Assembly (NCBI RefSeq): GCF_018137945.1
Contig: NZ_CP073089.1
Span: 3,472,001-3,536,000, forward strand
Length of the DNA: 64,000 bases
DNA from: Brevibacterium sp. W7.2
GTDB lineage: Bacteria; Actinomycetota; Actinomycetes; Actinomycetales; Brevibacteriaceae
Reading direction: 5' to 3'
Part shown: one piece after another, positions 53,908-62,423 of the stretch
Numbering within the stretch: position 1 is the stretch's first letter
Layout: the number at the start of each line of letters is the position of its first letter
Made by a program: the position numbers and the translations under genes
Notes under the pieces: model-generated
The model's database searches: none
What the model was told of the DNA's origin: nothing
What the model saw: the letters and a program-made list of their open reading frames with translations, nothing else

Positions 53908-55362
53908 ATGAGCACTCAGCACACAGAGACCGAGGACCGGGGGCACGGCTTCGTCAAGGCGCTGGGCACGGTGGATGCGCTGTTCATCGGGTTCGGGGCG
54001 ATGATCGGGTTCGGCTGGGTCGTCCTCACCGGCGAATGGCTGACCGGGGCGGGCACCCTGGGGGCGATCCTCGCGTTCGCCGTCGGCGGCATCATCATGT
54101 GCTTCGTCGGCACCGTCTACTCCGAACTCGTCGCCGCGATGCCCCATGCCGGCGGCGAGCACAACTACCTCATCCGGGCGATGGGCCCGAAGATCTCGCT
54201 GTTCGGGTCGTGGGCGATCACCGGCGGATACATCAGCGTCGTCATGTTCGAGGCCGTGGCCGTCCCGCGGACCGCGCTCTACCTCTTCCCCGACCTCGAG
54301 TACATCAAGCTGTGGACGATCGCCGGCGAGGACGTCTACCTCACGTGGGCGCTCATCGGCACGGTCACGGCGATCGTCATCGCGTGGATCAACATCCGCG
54401 GCGTCCGACTTGCCTCCCTCGTCCAGACGTTCGTCGTCTCGTTCCTCATCATCGTCGCCCTCCTCCTGCTCACCGGCGGCATCGTCGGCGGGGATCCGGC
54501 GAACACGGAACCGCTGTTCACCGGCGGGGCGGCCGGCTTCATCGGCGTCGTCGCCGTCGTCCCATTCCTCTTCGTCGGCTTCGACGTCATCCCCCAGTCG
54601 GCCGAGGAGATCAAGCTGCCGGCGGCGAAGATCGGCAAGCTCGTCGTCATCTCGGTGCTCATGGCGATCGTCTTCTACATCGTCATCATCTGGATGACGT
54701 CGCTGGCGATCCCCGCCACCGAGCTGACCGCCCACGACCTCGTCACCGCCGATGCGCTCTCGGCGATGTTCGGCTCCCCGGTCTGGGGCCAGATCGTCAT
54801 CGCCGGCGGCCTGGCCGGCATCATCACCTCGTGGAATGCGTTCCTCATGGGCTCCTCGCGGCTGATGTGGGCGATGGCCGTGGCGGGGATGATCCCCGCC
54901 TGGTTCGGCCGGCTCCACCCGAAGTACCGGACCCCGGTCAACGCGATCATCTTCATCGGCGTCCTCTCCGCCCTCGCCCCGTTCCTCGGGGCGGCGGCGC
55001 TCGGCTGGATCGTCGACGCCGGCTCCCCGGCGATCGTCATCGCCTACTTCCTCGTCAGCCTCGCCTTCATCGTGCTGCGGCGGAACGAACCGGATATGGC
55101 CCGTCCCCTGCGCATCGGCGGGCGCGGCAGCGGCGGCATGGTCATCGGGGTGATCTCGGCGATCCTCACCCTCGTCCTCTTCGTCCTCTACCTGCCGATC
55201 ACCCCGTTCTCCGCGCAGCTGGCCTGGCAGTCGTGGGTGATGTTCGCCGCCTGGCTCATCGTCGGCGTCTTCTACATGTTCCGTCTGCCCGGTGGGGTCA
55301 AGGCCGGGCCCAACGCCGAGGCGGAGCTGCTGTCCAAGGTCAAGGCGCGGATGCGGCGGTGA
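53908..55362 (+). CDS. APC-superfamily amino-acid/polyamine permease
   Basis: 484 residues with 12 to 13 hydrophobic segments. GAMIGFGWVVLTGEWLTGAG near residue 30, EIKLPAAKIGKLVVISV and the conserved IPQSAEEI stretch are typical of the APC family. ATG at 53908 with GAGGAAGG upstream. The stop overlaps a methyltransferase gene (GTGA). Substrate not determined. Confidence 0.9.
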   Translation: MSTQHTETEDRGHGFVKALGTVDALFIGFGAMIGFGWVVLTGEWLTGAGTLGAILAFAVGGIIMCFVGTVYSELVAAMPHAGGEHNYLIRAMGPKISLFGSWAITGGYISVVMFEAVAVPRTALYLFPDLEYIKLWTIAGEDVYLTWALIGTVTAIVIAWINIRGVRLASLVQTFVVSFLIIVALLLLTGGIVGGDPANTEPLFTGGAAGFIGVVAVVPFLFVGFDVIPQSAEEIKLPAAKIGKLVVISVLMAIVFYIVIIWMTSLAIPATELTAHDLVTADALSAMFGSPVWGQIVIAGGLAGIITSWNAFLMGSSRLMWAMAVAGMIPAWFGRLHPKYRTPVNAIIFIGVLSALAPFLGAAALGWIVDAGSPAIVIAYFLVSLAFIVLRRNEPDMARPLRIGGRGSGGMVIGVISAILTLVLFVLYLPITPFSAQLAWQSWVMFAAWLIVGVFYMFRLPGGVKAGPNAEAELLSKVKARMRR

Positions 55363-56090
55363 CCCCGTTCGCCCGGACGCTGCGACGGCTCAACGACCGG
55401 TTCCCGTGGAGCCACAACGACCACTTCCACCCATGGATCGTTGCCAGCCTGCCTGCTCGCAGGCGCGGTGCGATCGAGGTCGGCTGCGGGCAGGGCGCAC
55501 TCCTGGCCCGACTGGCCGGGGAGTTCCGGCACGTCCACGGCACCGACACCTCGGCGGCGATGCGCGCTGATTCGCTCCGGCGCTGCGCGGGCCTGGGCAA
55601 CGTCACCATCGATGCCGCCCAGCTGCGCGACCTCGATCCCGGGACAGAAGCTCATGGCACCGAAGCTCATGGCACCGAACCGGAGCCGATCGACCTCATC
55701 ACGATGGTCGCCGCGCTCCATCACCTCGATGTCGAGGAGACCTTCACCGAGGCGGCCCGCCTCCTGACCCCCGGCGGTCGGCTCCTCATCGTCGGCCTCG
55801 CCCTCTCGGCGACTCCCCGGGACTTCCTCTGGGAGGGGATCTCGGTCGTGACGAACCCGCTCATCGGCATGGTCAAGAACGCCCCACCTCGGCGAGGGGA
55901 CGACCGGGTCGGCGGACCGGACGGGAACCCTCCCACGTCCGCGGGTCCGCGCGACCCGTTCCCGGTGACGGATCCGACGATGACGTTCGATGAGATCGCC
56001 GAGGCGGCCCGCCGTCACCTGCCCGGCGCGCGGTTCCGGCACAGGGTCGGGTTCAGGTACACGCTCGAGTGGACCAAGCCGGGGCGGTGA
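55359..56090 (+). CDS. Class I SAM-dependent methyltransferase
   Basis: 243 residues, GTG start at 55359 overlapping the permease stop. SAM-binding motif I IEVGCGQGALLARLAGEF is at about residues 33-50; motif III-like LLTPGGRLLIVGLALSA follows near 142. The DNA carries a 15-bp tandem repeat that encodes GTEAHGTEAHGTE around residue 92. Acceptor unknown; small-molecule methylation is likely. Confidence 0.88.
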   Translation: MTPFARTLRRLNDRFPWSHNDHFHPWIVASLPARRRGAIEVGCGQGALLARLAGEFRHVHGTDTSAAMRADSLRRCAGLGNVTIDAAQLRDLDPGTEAHGTEAHGTEPEPIDLITMVAALHHLDVEETFTEAARLLTPGGRLLIVGLALSATPRDFLWEGISVVTNPLIGMVKNAPPRRGDDRVGGPDGNPPTSAGPRDPFPVTDPTMTFDEIAEAARRHLPGARFRHRVGFRYTLEWTKPGR

Positions 56091-56151
56091 GCGCCACAGT
56101 CATGTGGGCAGGACCGTCGACTTCGCGAACCGGTCGATGACGTCATTTCAG

Positions 56152-56514
56152 CTACTGTGCTTCGGCAGCGCCCCGAGCTTCATCGACAAGTTCAACGAGT
56201 AGAGGGACCAGCGCGGGGATATCGGTCGTCGATGCTCGCCACACGATCTCGTAATCGATGTTCCCGTACTCGTGAGCGATGATGTTCCGCATTCCGATGA
56301 TCTTCTCGAGTCCCGGCACCCTCTCTGACGTCTCCCTGTCGTCCCTCCGCAGCCGATTCAGAGCCTCTCCGAGAATCTCCAGCTGACGCTCGATCGCCGA
56401 CCGGAGGACAAGGTCGGAGTTGAACTCGGTCTCGGTCCTGCCGTCGACGAAGTCCCTCACATTCGTGGCCGAGTCCGCCGCATCCCACAGGTGCGCCCCT
56501 GCCTCAGGCCGCAT
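56152..56514 (-). CDS. hepT: HepT-family toxin (HEPN domain, RNase-like)
   Basis: 120-residue HEPN-domain protein of the MntA-HepT toxin-antitoxin system. The catalytic RX4-6HXY motif is intact: R76-NIIA-H81-E-Y83 in GMRNIIAHEYGNIDYEI. The tyrosine is the residue that MntA AMPylates in the studied system. ATG at 56514 is chosen because AGGACG precedes it; an in-frame ATG at 56529 would add five residues. It overlaps the antitoxin gene by 11 bases. Base composition is lower in GC than the neighbours. Confidence 0.9.
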   Translation of the reverse strand: MRPEAGAHLWDAADSATNVRDFVDGRTETEFNSDLVLRSAIERQLEILGEALNRLRRDDRETSERVPGLEKIIGMRNIIAHEYGNIDYEIVWRASTTDIPALVPLLVELVDEARGAAEAQ

Positions 56515-56809
56515 AGACGTCCTGTGCATTGGCGAAAGCGGATGCCCTGAAGAATGGATTCCTCACAGAACGCTCGACTACGAGGTCGACTCGTCTGCCG
56601 ACGATTCTCTCCAGCTCGAACTTCAGATCGAAGTAGTCATGGTAGACGTTCTCACGCCCGGGTTGAAAGACCACAAGGAAGTCGACATCGCTCGTTTCGC
56701 GATCGAACTTCTCGGTGGCATACGAGCCGAACACCCGAAGCCGTTTCACGCCGTAGCGCTCACACGCACGACGAATCGCCTCGATATCCAGTCGGTCGGC
56801 GGGCTTCAT
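56504..56809 (-). CDS. mntA: MntA-family nucleotidyltransferase antitoxin
   Basis: 101-residue minimal nucleotidyltransferase. The motif G28-S29...D41-V-D43 is present, but 11 residues separate GS and DxD where the consensus GSX10DXD has 10. A third acidic residue is in RRVDLVVERS. In the known system it adds AMP groups to the HepT tyrosine and neutralises the toxin. Encoded first, with the toxin second, as usual. Confidence 0.88.
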   Translation of the reverse strand: MKPADRLDIEAIRRACERYGVKRLRVFGSYATEKFDRETSDVDFLVVFQPGRENVYHDYFDLKFELERIVGRRVDLVVERSVRNPFFRASAFANAQDVYAA

Positions 56810-56885
56810 ACCAACAGTCTGGCAGATCTGGCACGACTCGGCGAGAGATTCGGTGTTCGTCCCGCCGCTGAGGGCCGCACCGGTC

Positions 56886-58262
56886 TCACACGGCGGCGAG
56901 GGGGAAGCGAATGCTCATCAGCGTGCCGCCCGCGGCCGGCCAGTCAGCGACGATGCGCGTTCCGTGGGCCGCCGCGATCTGCTGGGCGACGGCGAGTCCG
57001 AGCCCCGAGCCGGTCTGCCCTCCGCTGTCCGGGGCGCGATAGAAGCGGTCGAAGATCCGCTCGCGGTGCTCAACGGAGACGCCGGGACCCTCGTCCCTGA
57101 TCCGGAGCATCACACTGTCCGCCGAGTCGGCTGCGGCCGCGTGCCCGTCGGGTCCGCAGAGCACGCCCGTGACGTCGACGGCCCCCGGGGAGTACTTGAG
57201 GGCGTTGGCGACGAGGTTGCCCGCCAAGCGCCCGAGATCCGGCTCGCTGCCGACGATGACGACCTCGGGAACGTCGACGCGGATCGTGCGCTCCGGCCAG
57301 GCCGCGCGCAGTGAGGTCACTGCCGACTCCACGACGGCGTCGAGGCGCAGGGGCTCGACGAAGGGATCGGGTTCGGCACCGCGCGCCAGGTCGAGCACAT
57401 CGGAGACGAGACCGGACATCTCGTCGATCGCCTCGTGAAGGTTCGCTTCGGCCGACTCGCGGCGGCGCTGATCGAGCTGCGGGTTCGTCGCCAACTGGGC
57501 GTTGGCCTTGATCGCGGTCAGCGGCGTCCGCAATTCGTGGGACGCGTCGGCGACGAGCTGCCGCTGGGCCTGCAGCGAGGTGTCGAGCGCGGCCACCATG
57601 GAATCGAAGGACCGTCCGAGCTGAGCCAGCTCGTCGGTGCCCGGCATATTCAGCCGCAGCTCGGTGTCCCGGCTCTCCGCGATCGCCTCGGCGGTCGAGG
57701 TCACCGACCGCAGATCCCGCAGCAGCGCGCGCGACACCAGCGCACCGATGAGCAGGCTGGCGAGCACGCTCGCTCCGCCGAGGGCGAGGAACAGCCACCG
57801 TGTGCGCTGCAGCGAGGTCTCCACGCTGTCGGCCCGGTAGGCGACGGTGACGGTGCCGGACCGATCCGCCAGCGGTGCGGTGTAGAGGCGGTAGTGCGCA
57901 CCGGCGATCGTCTCGGTGTGGAACTCCGGAGGCGCCTCGCCGCTGGCGATCGCGGCGCGGTCGTCGGGGAGGACGAGACCGCCGGGCGGGACCGGGTCAC
58001 CGGTGACGGCGACCTCGGTGCACGCGGGTGCGCCCAACCACCGGCAGTCCGTCGTCGTCGGGATCTCCTCACCCTGCCGCTGTTCGAGCACGACGGCATT
58101 CGCCGACCGCACGAGCGTGAGGTCGAGGCTCCGATAGCTCTCCCGGGAGACGAGCCAGTACGCGCCCAGCAGGGCGAGGACGAGCAGCAGGCCGATGACC
58201 GCGGCGACGGTGAGGGTGAGAGCGCGCGTCAGCCCCAGGCGCCGGCGCAGGGGGACCCTCAT
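56886..58262 (-). CDS. Sensor histidine kinase
   Basis: 458-residue membrane sensor kinase. Two membrane segments (about 17-38 and 157-177) enclose an extracellular domain of about 115 residues; HAMP follows (178-230), then the H-box SHELRTPLTAIKANAQ with the phosphorylated His242, N-box NLVANALKYSPG and G-boxes DEGPGVS and GSGLGLAV. Resembles MprB/PrrB/TcrY-type kinases. ATG at 58262 overlaps the response-regulator stop (58259). Downstream of the regulator on the minus strand. Confidence 0.94.
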   Translation of the reverse strand: MRVPLRRRLGLTRALTLTVAAVIGLLLVLALLGAYWLVSRESYRSLDLTLVRSANAVVLEQRQGEEIPTTTDCRWLGAPACTEVAVTGDPVPPGGLVLPDDRAAIASGEAPPEFHTETIAGAHYRLYTAPLADRSGTVTVAYRADSVETSLQRTRWLFLALGGASVLASLLIGALVSRALLRDLRSVTSTAEAIAESRDTELRLNMPGTDELAQLGRSFDSMVAALDTSLQAQRQLVADASHELRTPLTAIKANAQLATNPQLDQRRRESAEANLHEAIDEMSGLVSDVLDLARGAEPDPFVEPLRLDAVVESAVTSLRAAWPERTIRVDVPEVVIVGSEPDLGRLAGNLVANALKYSPGAVDVTGVLCGPDGHAAAADSADSVMLRIRDEGPGVSVEHRERIFDRFYRAPDSGGQTGSGLGLAVAQQIAAAHGTRIVADWPAAGGTLMSIRFPLAAV

Positions 58263-58933
58263 GCGCGCACCCCCAGCCGGTAGCCCAGTCCCTGGACCGT
58301 CTGGATGAGCGGTTCGTCCCCGTCGGCGTTGAGCTTGCGCCGCAGGTAGCCGATGTAGACGGTCAGCGAATTCGATCCCGGGTCGAAGGTGCGGTCCCAG
58401 ACCTCCTCGGCGATCTGCGCGCGGGTGAAGACCCGGTCGGGGGCGGTGATGAGGAGCCGGAGGATGGCCGCCTCGGTGGCGGTGAAGTCGATCCGCCGAC
58501 CTCCCCGCTGACCGGTCCGCTCACCGGGATCGAACTCGAGATCGCCGAATCGCAGCTGCGCGGCGGCCGGATCGTCGACGCGGCGCAGCAGGGCGCGCAG
58601 GCGAGCGAGCAGCTCCTCCATGTCGAAGGGCTTCGTGAGGTAGTCATCCGCCCCGGCATCGAGACCGTCGACGCGGTCGCGGACGCTCGTGCGGGCGGTG
58701 AGCATGAGAATCGGCAGCCGGTCCCCCGCCGCGCGCAGCGCCCTGGCGACGGCGAGCCCGGACAGACCCGGCATCGAGACGTCGAGGACCAGAGCATCGA
58801 CGTCGTGCTCGGCCATGAGGACGAGCGCGTCCTCCCCGCTGCCGGCGCTCAGCGTCTCATGCCCGGCGAGTGCCACCGCTGCGGAGACGGCCTCGACGAT
58901 CCGGGGCTCGTCATCGACGATCGCAATTCTCAT
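58259..58933 (-). CDS. OmpR-family response regulator
   Basis: 224 residues: receiver domain with acidic pair DDE (residues 7-9), phospho-acceptor Asp51 in LVLDVSMPG and Lys in LTKPFD, followed by a winged-helix DNA-binding domain ending SNSLTVYIGYLRRKLN. ATG at 58933. It faces the MurG-like gene across 73 bases that contain an 11-bp direct repeat, the usual site type for this family, so it probably regulates the glycan genes and itself. Confidence 0.95.
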   Translation of the reverse strand: MRIAIVDDEPRIVEAVSAAVALAGHETLSAGSGEDALVLMAEHDVDALVLDVSMPGLSGLAVARALRAAGDRLPILMLTARTSVRDRVDGLDAGADDYLTKPFDMEELLARLRALLRRVDDPAAAQLRFGDLEFDPGERTGQRGGRRIDFTATEAAILRLLITAPDRVFTRAQIAEEVWDRTFDPGSNSLTVYIGYLRRKLNADGDEPLIQTVQGLGYRLGVRA

Positions 58934-58966
58934 GCACCCCATCGTAGGACCGGCCGCATCCGCTGC

Positions 58967-58988
58967 TCTTATATCCGTCTTATGTCCC
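58967..58988. promoter_or_regulatory. Tandem 11-bp direct repeat, candidate OmpR-type site
   Basis: TCTTATATCCG (58967-58977) is followed directly by TCTTATGTCCC (58978-58988). Direct repeats one helical turn apart are the standard sites for OmpR-family dimers. Located between the divergent regulator and MurG-like genes. Confidence 0.6.
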
Positions 58989-59006
58989 CTTCCCACCATT
59001 GAGGGC

Positions 59007-60188
59007 ATGAGCATCCTCAGCAGCGCCCGGCACGACGGGCACATCAGCACCTCGAGCGCGGACCGCCCCCGGACCATCGCGATCGCCGCAGGCGGAACCG
59101 GCGGACACATCTATCCCGGGCTGGCCGTCGCCGACGAACTCCGGGCACGCGGTCATCACGTCATCTTCTTCGGCAGCGACGACCGGATGGAGAACCGCAT
59201 CGTCCCCGCGCGGGGCTATCACCTCGAAACCTCGCGCATCCACGGTCTCACCGGTCCGCGTTCGGCCCTCACCCTGCCGGGGACGCTGTCCGCGGCGGTC
59301 ATGCGCAGCGCTCGCGCCCTGCGCCGCGCCGGGGTCGAGGCGGTCCTCGGAACCGGAGGCTACCCGTCGATGCCGGCGCTCATCGCCGCACGGCTGCTCG
59401 GACTGCCGGCCCTCGTCCACGAATCGAACTGCGTGCCCGGCCTCGCCAATCGCACCGCAGCCCGCCTCGGCGCCGAGGTGGCGGTGAGCAGCACCGCCGC
59501 CGCCCGGGGGTTCGCCGCCGTGTCGCGCACAGCGGGGCAGCGGGCGGCGGCGATCACCGGAATGCCGATCGATCCGGCGCTCGTCGGCCTCGACCGCCGG
59601 TCGCTGCGCACCCGCGCGCGGAAGCAGCTGGGGGTGCCCGAATCCGGCGTCCTCGTGCTCGTCTCCGGCGGCAGCCTCGGCGCACAGGCCGTCAACGACG
59701 CCGCACTCGAGCTCGGAGTCGCCCGGAACGGCGACCCGGGGATCCACTTCCTCATCAAGACCGGCGCCGCAGCCGCCAGGGACGTCGACTCCACCGCGGT
59801 GACGACGGTCGACTACCTCTCCCGCATGGACCTCGCGTATGCCGCCGCCGATCTCATCGTCGCCCGCGCAGGCGCCTCGACCGTCGCGGAGCTCGAGCAT
59901 CTCGGACTTCCCGCGGTCCTCGTGCCGCTGACCACCTCGGCGGGCGGACATCAGCAGGCCAATGCCGACCACCTGCGGTCGCAGGGCCTCGCCGACGTCA
60001 TCGCCGAGGACGAGCTCAGCCCCTCCCGCCTCGACGCGGCGATCACCGACCTCCTCGCCCGGACCGGAGAACTCCGGAACAGGGACCGCGGCGAGGCGGC
60101 CGGGGGCACCGCCGACTCGATCCACGCGAGGGCGGCGGCCACCCTGGCCGATTCGCTCCTCGCGCTCCTTCCCGCCCCGCGGCGCTGA
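59007..60188 (+). CDS. MurG-like glycosyltransferase (paralogue outside the dcw cluster)
   Basis: 393-residue GT28 glycosyltransferase with the MurG fold. AAGGTGGHIYPGLAVADELR (residues 28-47), GTGGYPSMPALIAAR (115-129), GGSLGAQAVND (221-231) and the donor-site AGASTVAELEHLGLPAVLVP correspond to MurG. Canonical HEQN is replaced by HESN (138-141) and GGSQGA by GGSLGA, so it is probably a specialised paralogue transferring GlcNAc or a modified amino sugar to a lipid carrier. No murein-cluster genes are nearby. ATG at 59007 with GAGGG upstream. Confidence 0.88.
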   Translation: MSILSSARHDGHISTSSADRPRTIAIAAGGTGGHIYPGLAVADELRARGHHVIFFGSDDRMENRIVPARGYHLETSRIHGLTGPRSALTLPGTLSAAVMRSARALRRAGVEAVLGTGGYPSMPALIAARLLGLPALVHESNCVPGLANRTAARLGAEVAVSSTAAARGFAAVSRTAGQRAAAITGMPIDPALVGLDRRSLRTRARKQLGVPESGVLVLVSGGSLGAQAVNDAALELGVARNGDPGIHFLIKTGAAAARDVDSTAVTTVDYLSRMDLAYAAADLIVARAGASTVAELEHLGLPAVLVPLTTSAGGHQQANADHLRSQGLADVIAEDELSPSRLDAAITDLLARTGELRNRDRGEAAGGTADSIHARAAATLADSLLALLPAPRR

Positions 60189-60252
60189 GCTCTGCGCCGC
60201 CCCACCCCTTCCCACCCCGCACCATCGATCACGAATCAGAACAGGACTCATC

Positions 60253-61236
60253 ATGGACACCAGCTTCTTCTCCTCCCGCCGCGTCGTCGTCACCGGCGGC
60301 GAGGGATTCATCGGCTCCCACCTCGTCGAATCGCTCCTCAGCGCCGGAGCGGACGTCACCGTCTTCGCCCACTACAAGCCCTACGGCGAGAACGGCCACA
60401 TCGCCCATCTCCTCGATGACGTCCGACTCGTCGGCGGCGACATCCGGGACGCCGATCAGGTCTCGCGCGTCGTGGCCGGGGCGGACACGGTCTTCCACCT
60501 CGCCGCCCTCATCGGCATTCCGTACAGCTACGTCGCCCCCGACTCCTACCTGCAGACCAATATCGCCGGGACCCGCAATGTCGCCGAGGCGGTCCGCCGT
60601 CACGATGTCCGCCGCCTCGTGCACACGTCGACGAGCGAGGTCTACGGGTCCGCGATCACCGTGCCCATCAGCGAGGACCATCCGCTGCAGCCGCAGTCAC
60701 CGTACTCGGCGTCGAAGATCGGCGCCGACATGATGGCGATGTCGTACTTCCACAGCTTCGAGACCCCCGTCTCCGTCTGCCGACCGTTCAACACCTACGG
60801 TCCCCGGCAGAGCGCCCGCGCCGTCATCCCGGCGATCCTCGGGCAGATCCATGCCGGAGCCCGCACCCTGCGCATCGGCTCCACGACGCCGACGAGGGAC
60901 TTCACCTATGCCACGGACACCGCGGCCGGCTTCATGGCGATCGCCGCCGCGGACGCGGCCATCGGTCGCACCCTCAACCTCGGGACCGGACACGAGATCT
61001 CCGTCGGCGACCTCATCACCCGTCTGGTCGAGATCTCCGGCGCCGAGGTGGCCCTTGAGCAGGACGCAGAGCGCATCCGTCCCGCCGGCAGCGAAGTCGA
61101 CCGTCTGCTCTCCGACAATTCGCTGGCCCGCGAGCTCACCGGGTGGGCTCCGACGACGAGCCTGCGTGACGGGCTGGAGAGGACCTGGGAATGGGTCCAG
61201 CGCCAGCCCGTCAAACCGCTCGGCTATGAGCGCTGA
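60253..61236 (+). CDS. NAD-dependent nucleotide-sugar dehydratase/epimerase (LegB-like)
   Basis: 327-residue extended SDR. NAD loop TGGEGFIGSHLVESLL (15-30), LIGIPYSYVAPDSYLQTNIA near 95, catalytic TSTSEVYGSAI and YSASKIGADMMA (YxxxK), and FNTYGPRQSARAVIP near 180. This pattern fits the LegB type of HexNAc 4,6-dehydratase better than other SDR sugar enzymes; it would make a 4-keto-6-deoxy-HexNAc nucleotide. The required aminotransferase is not in the window. Follows the MurG-like gene by 64 bases. Confidence 0.86.
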   Translation: MDTSFFSSRRVVVTGGEGFIGSHLVESLLSAGADVTVFAHYKPYGENGHIAHLLDDVRLVGGDIRDADQVSRVVAGADTVFHLAALIGIPYSYVAPDSYLQTNIAGTRNVAEAVRRHDVRRLVHTSTSEVYGSAITVPISEDHPLQPQSPYSASKIGADMMAMSYFHSFETPVSVCRPFNTYGPRQSARAVIPAILGQIHAGARTLRIGSTTPTRDFTYATDTAAGFMAIAAADAAIGRTLNLGTGHEISVGDLITRLVEISGAEVALEQDAERIRPAGSEVDRLLSDNSLARELTGWAPTTSLRDGLERTWEWVQRQPVKPLGYER

Positions 61237-61270
61237 CCAGCCCCGACCATCACCGCGAAAGGACGAGACC

Positions 61271-62269
61271 ATGTCAGACCATCGCCCACCGTCACACCGT
61301 TCACCCCGCCGTTCGTCATCGCGCCGGCTGCGCTGGACGCGGAGGACGGCGATCATCGGCGGGGCGCTGATCCTGCTGCTGGCAGGGAGCGCCGTGATCG
61401 CCCTCAACCGGGTCGAGGAGAGGATCCGGACCGAGCCGCTGCTGACGAGTTCGCTCGCCGAAGAGGACGGGCCCGGGCTGAATATCCTCGTCCTCGGTTC
61501 CGACTCGCGGGAACTGACCACAGAGCGCTACGGGAAGGACGACGGGGCCCAGCGCAGCGATTCGATGCTCCTCGTTCACCTCTCGCAGGACGATTCGCGG
61601 ATCTCCGCCGTGCAGATTCCCCGCGACACCCTCGTCGAGGCCCCGCAGTGCACCGGCCGAGCGTCCGGCACGACGATGATGATCAATTCGGCGCTCAACG
61701 CCGGACCGGCGTGTTCGGTGCAGGCGGCCGAAGAGCTCACCGGGGTGCCGATCCAGCACTTCGCGCTCGTCGACTTCGACGGCTTCGCCTCCGTCATCGA
61801 CGCGATCGGCGGTCTGCCCGTCCGCCTCGACGCGCCGATGAAGGACACCGCGGCCGACCTCGACCTGCCGGCGGGAGACCAGGTCCTCGACGGCAGGCAG
61901 GCCCTGGCCTGGGCGCGGGCCAGGCACTCGATCGGCGACGGTTCGGACATCTCCCGCCTGTCCCACCAGCAGGAGGTCATCGCCGCCATCGTCGACCGGG
62001 TCAGGGAGCAGAACCTCCTCACCCGCCCGGACCGGGTCCTCGACCTCGCCGATTCCGCTGCCGAGGCACTCACGGTCGACAGCGACCTGGGCACGTCAGC
62101 GGCCCTGGCGTCGGTCTTCACCCGCCTCGCGCAGGTCGATGCGAACCGGATCACGGTCGTGACGATGCCGTGGCAGCCCGCCCCTGAGGATCCCAACCGC
62201 GTGGTGCCCTCTCCCGAGGCCGCGACGCTGTTCGCCGACATCAGGAAGGACGTTCCGGTCACGGGCTGA
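61271..62269 (+). CDS. LytR-CpsA-Psr (LCP) family glycopolymer ligase
   Basis: 332 residues with a cytoplasmic basic tail, one membrane anchor (about 30-46) and an extracellular LCP domain. LNILVLGSDSR, RSDSMLLVHLSQDDSRISAV, QIPRDTLVE and GRQALAWARARHSIGDGSDI carry the conserved Asp and Arg residues. LCP enzymes link wall glycopolymers to peptidoglycan. ATG at 61271 has GAAAGGA upstream; an in-frame ATG at 61227 overlaps the previous gene but lacks this. Last gene of the glycan set. Confidence 0.9.
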   Translation: MSDHRPPSHRSPRRSSSRRLRWTRRTAIIGGALILLLAGSAVIALNRVEERIRTEPLLTSSLAEEDGPGLNILVLGSDSRELTTERYGKDDGAQRSDSMLLVHLSQDDSRISAVQIPRDTLVEAPQCTGRASGTTMMINSALNAGPACSVQAAEELTGVPIQHFALVDFDGFASVIDAIGGLPVRLDAPMKDTAADLDLPAGDQVLDGRQALAWARARHSIGDGSDISRLSHQQEVIAAIVDRVREQNLLTRPDRVLDLADSAAEALTVDSDLGTSAALASVFTRLAQVDANRITVVTMPWQPAPEDPNRVVPSPEAATLFADIRKDVPVTG

Positions 62270-62423
62270 GGCAGGTCACGGGCTGAGTGACGCCGCGGTC
62301 TGAGGACCGGCCCACAGGTCGAGAGCCCGCCTGTCGGACGTGCGAACGCGGCCACCGGCTTCTCGCACAGTGACCGCGCCCGGATCGGTGGGACAGCCTG
62401 CCGGACTGTCCGGGAGCGCCGGC

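Noticed and set aside
59007-60188. Housekeeping murG
   Set aside because: No mur, fts or mra genes are adjacent and two conserved motifs differ; a paralogue is more likely, though the rest of the genome was not available.
62276-62423. Small gene between the LCP and demethylase-like genes
   Set aside because: Only short frames without start signals; the gap is convergent and probably holds terminators only.
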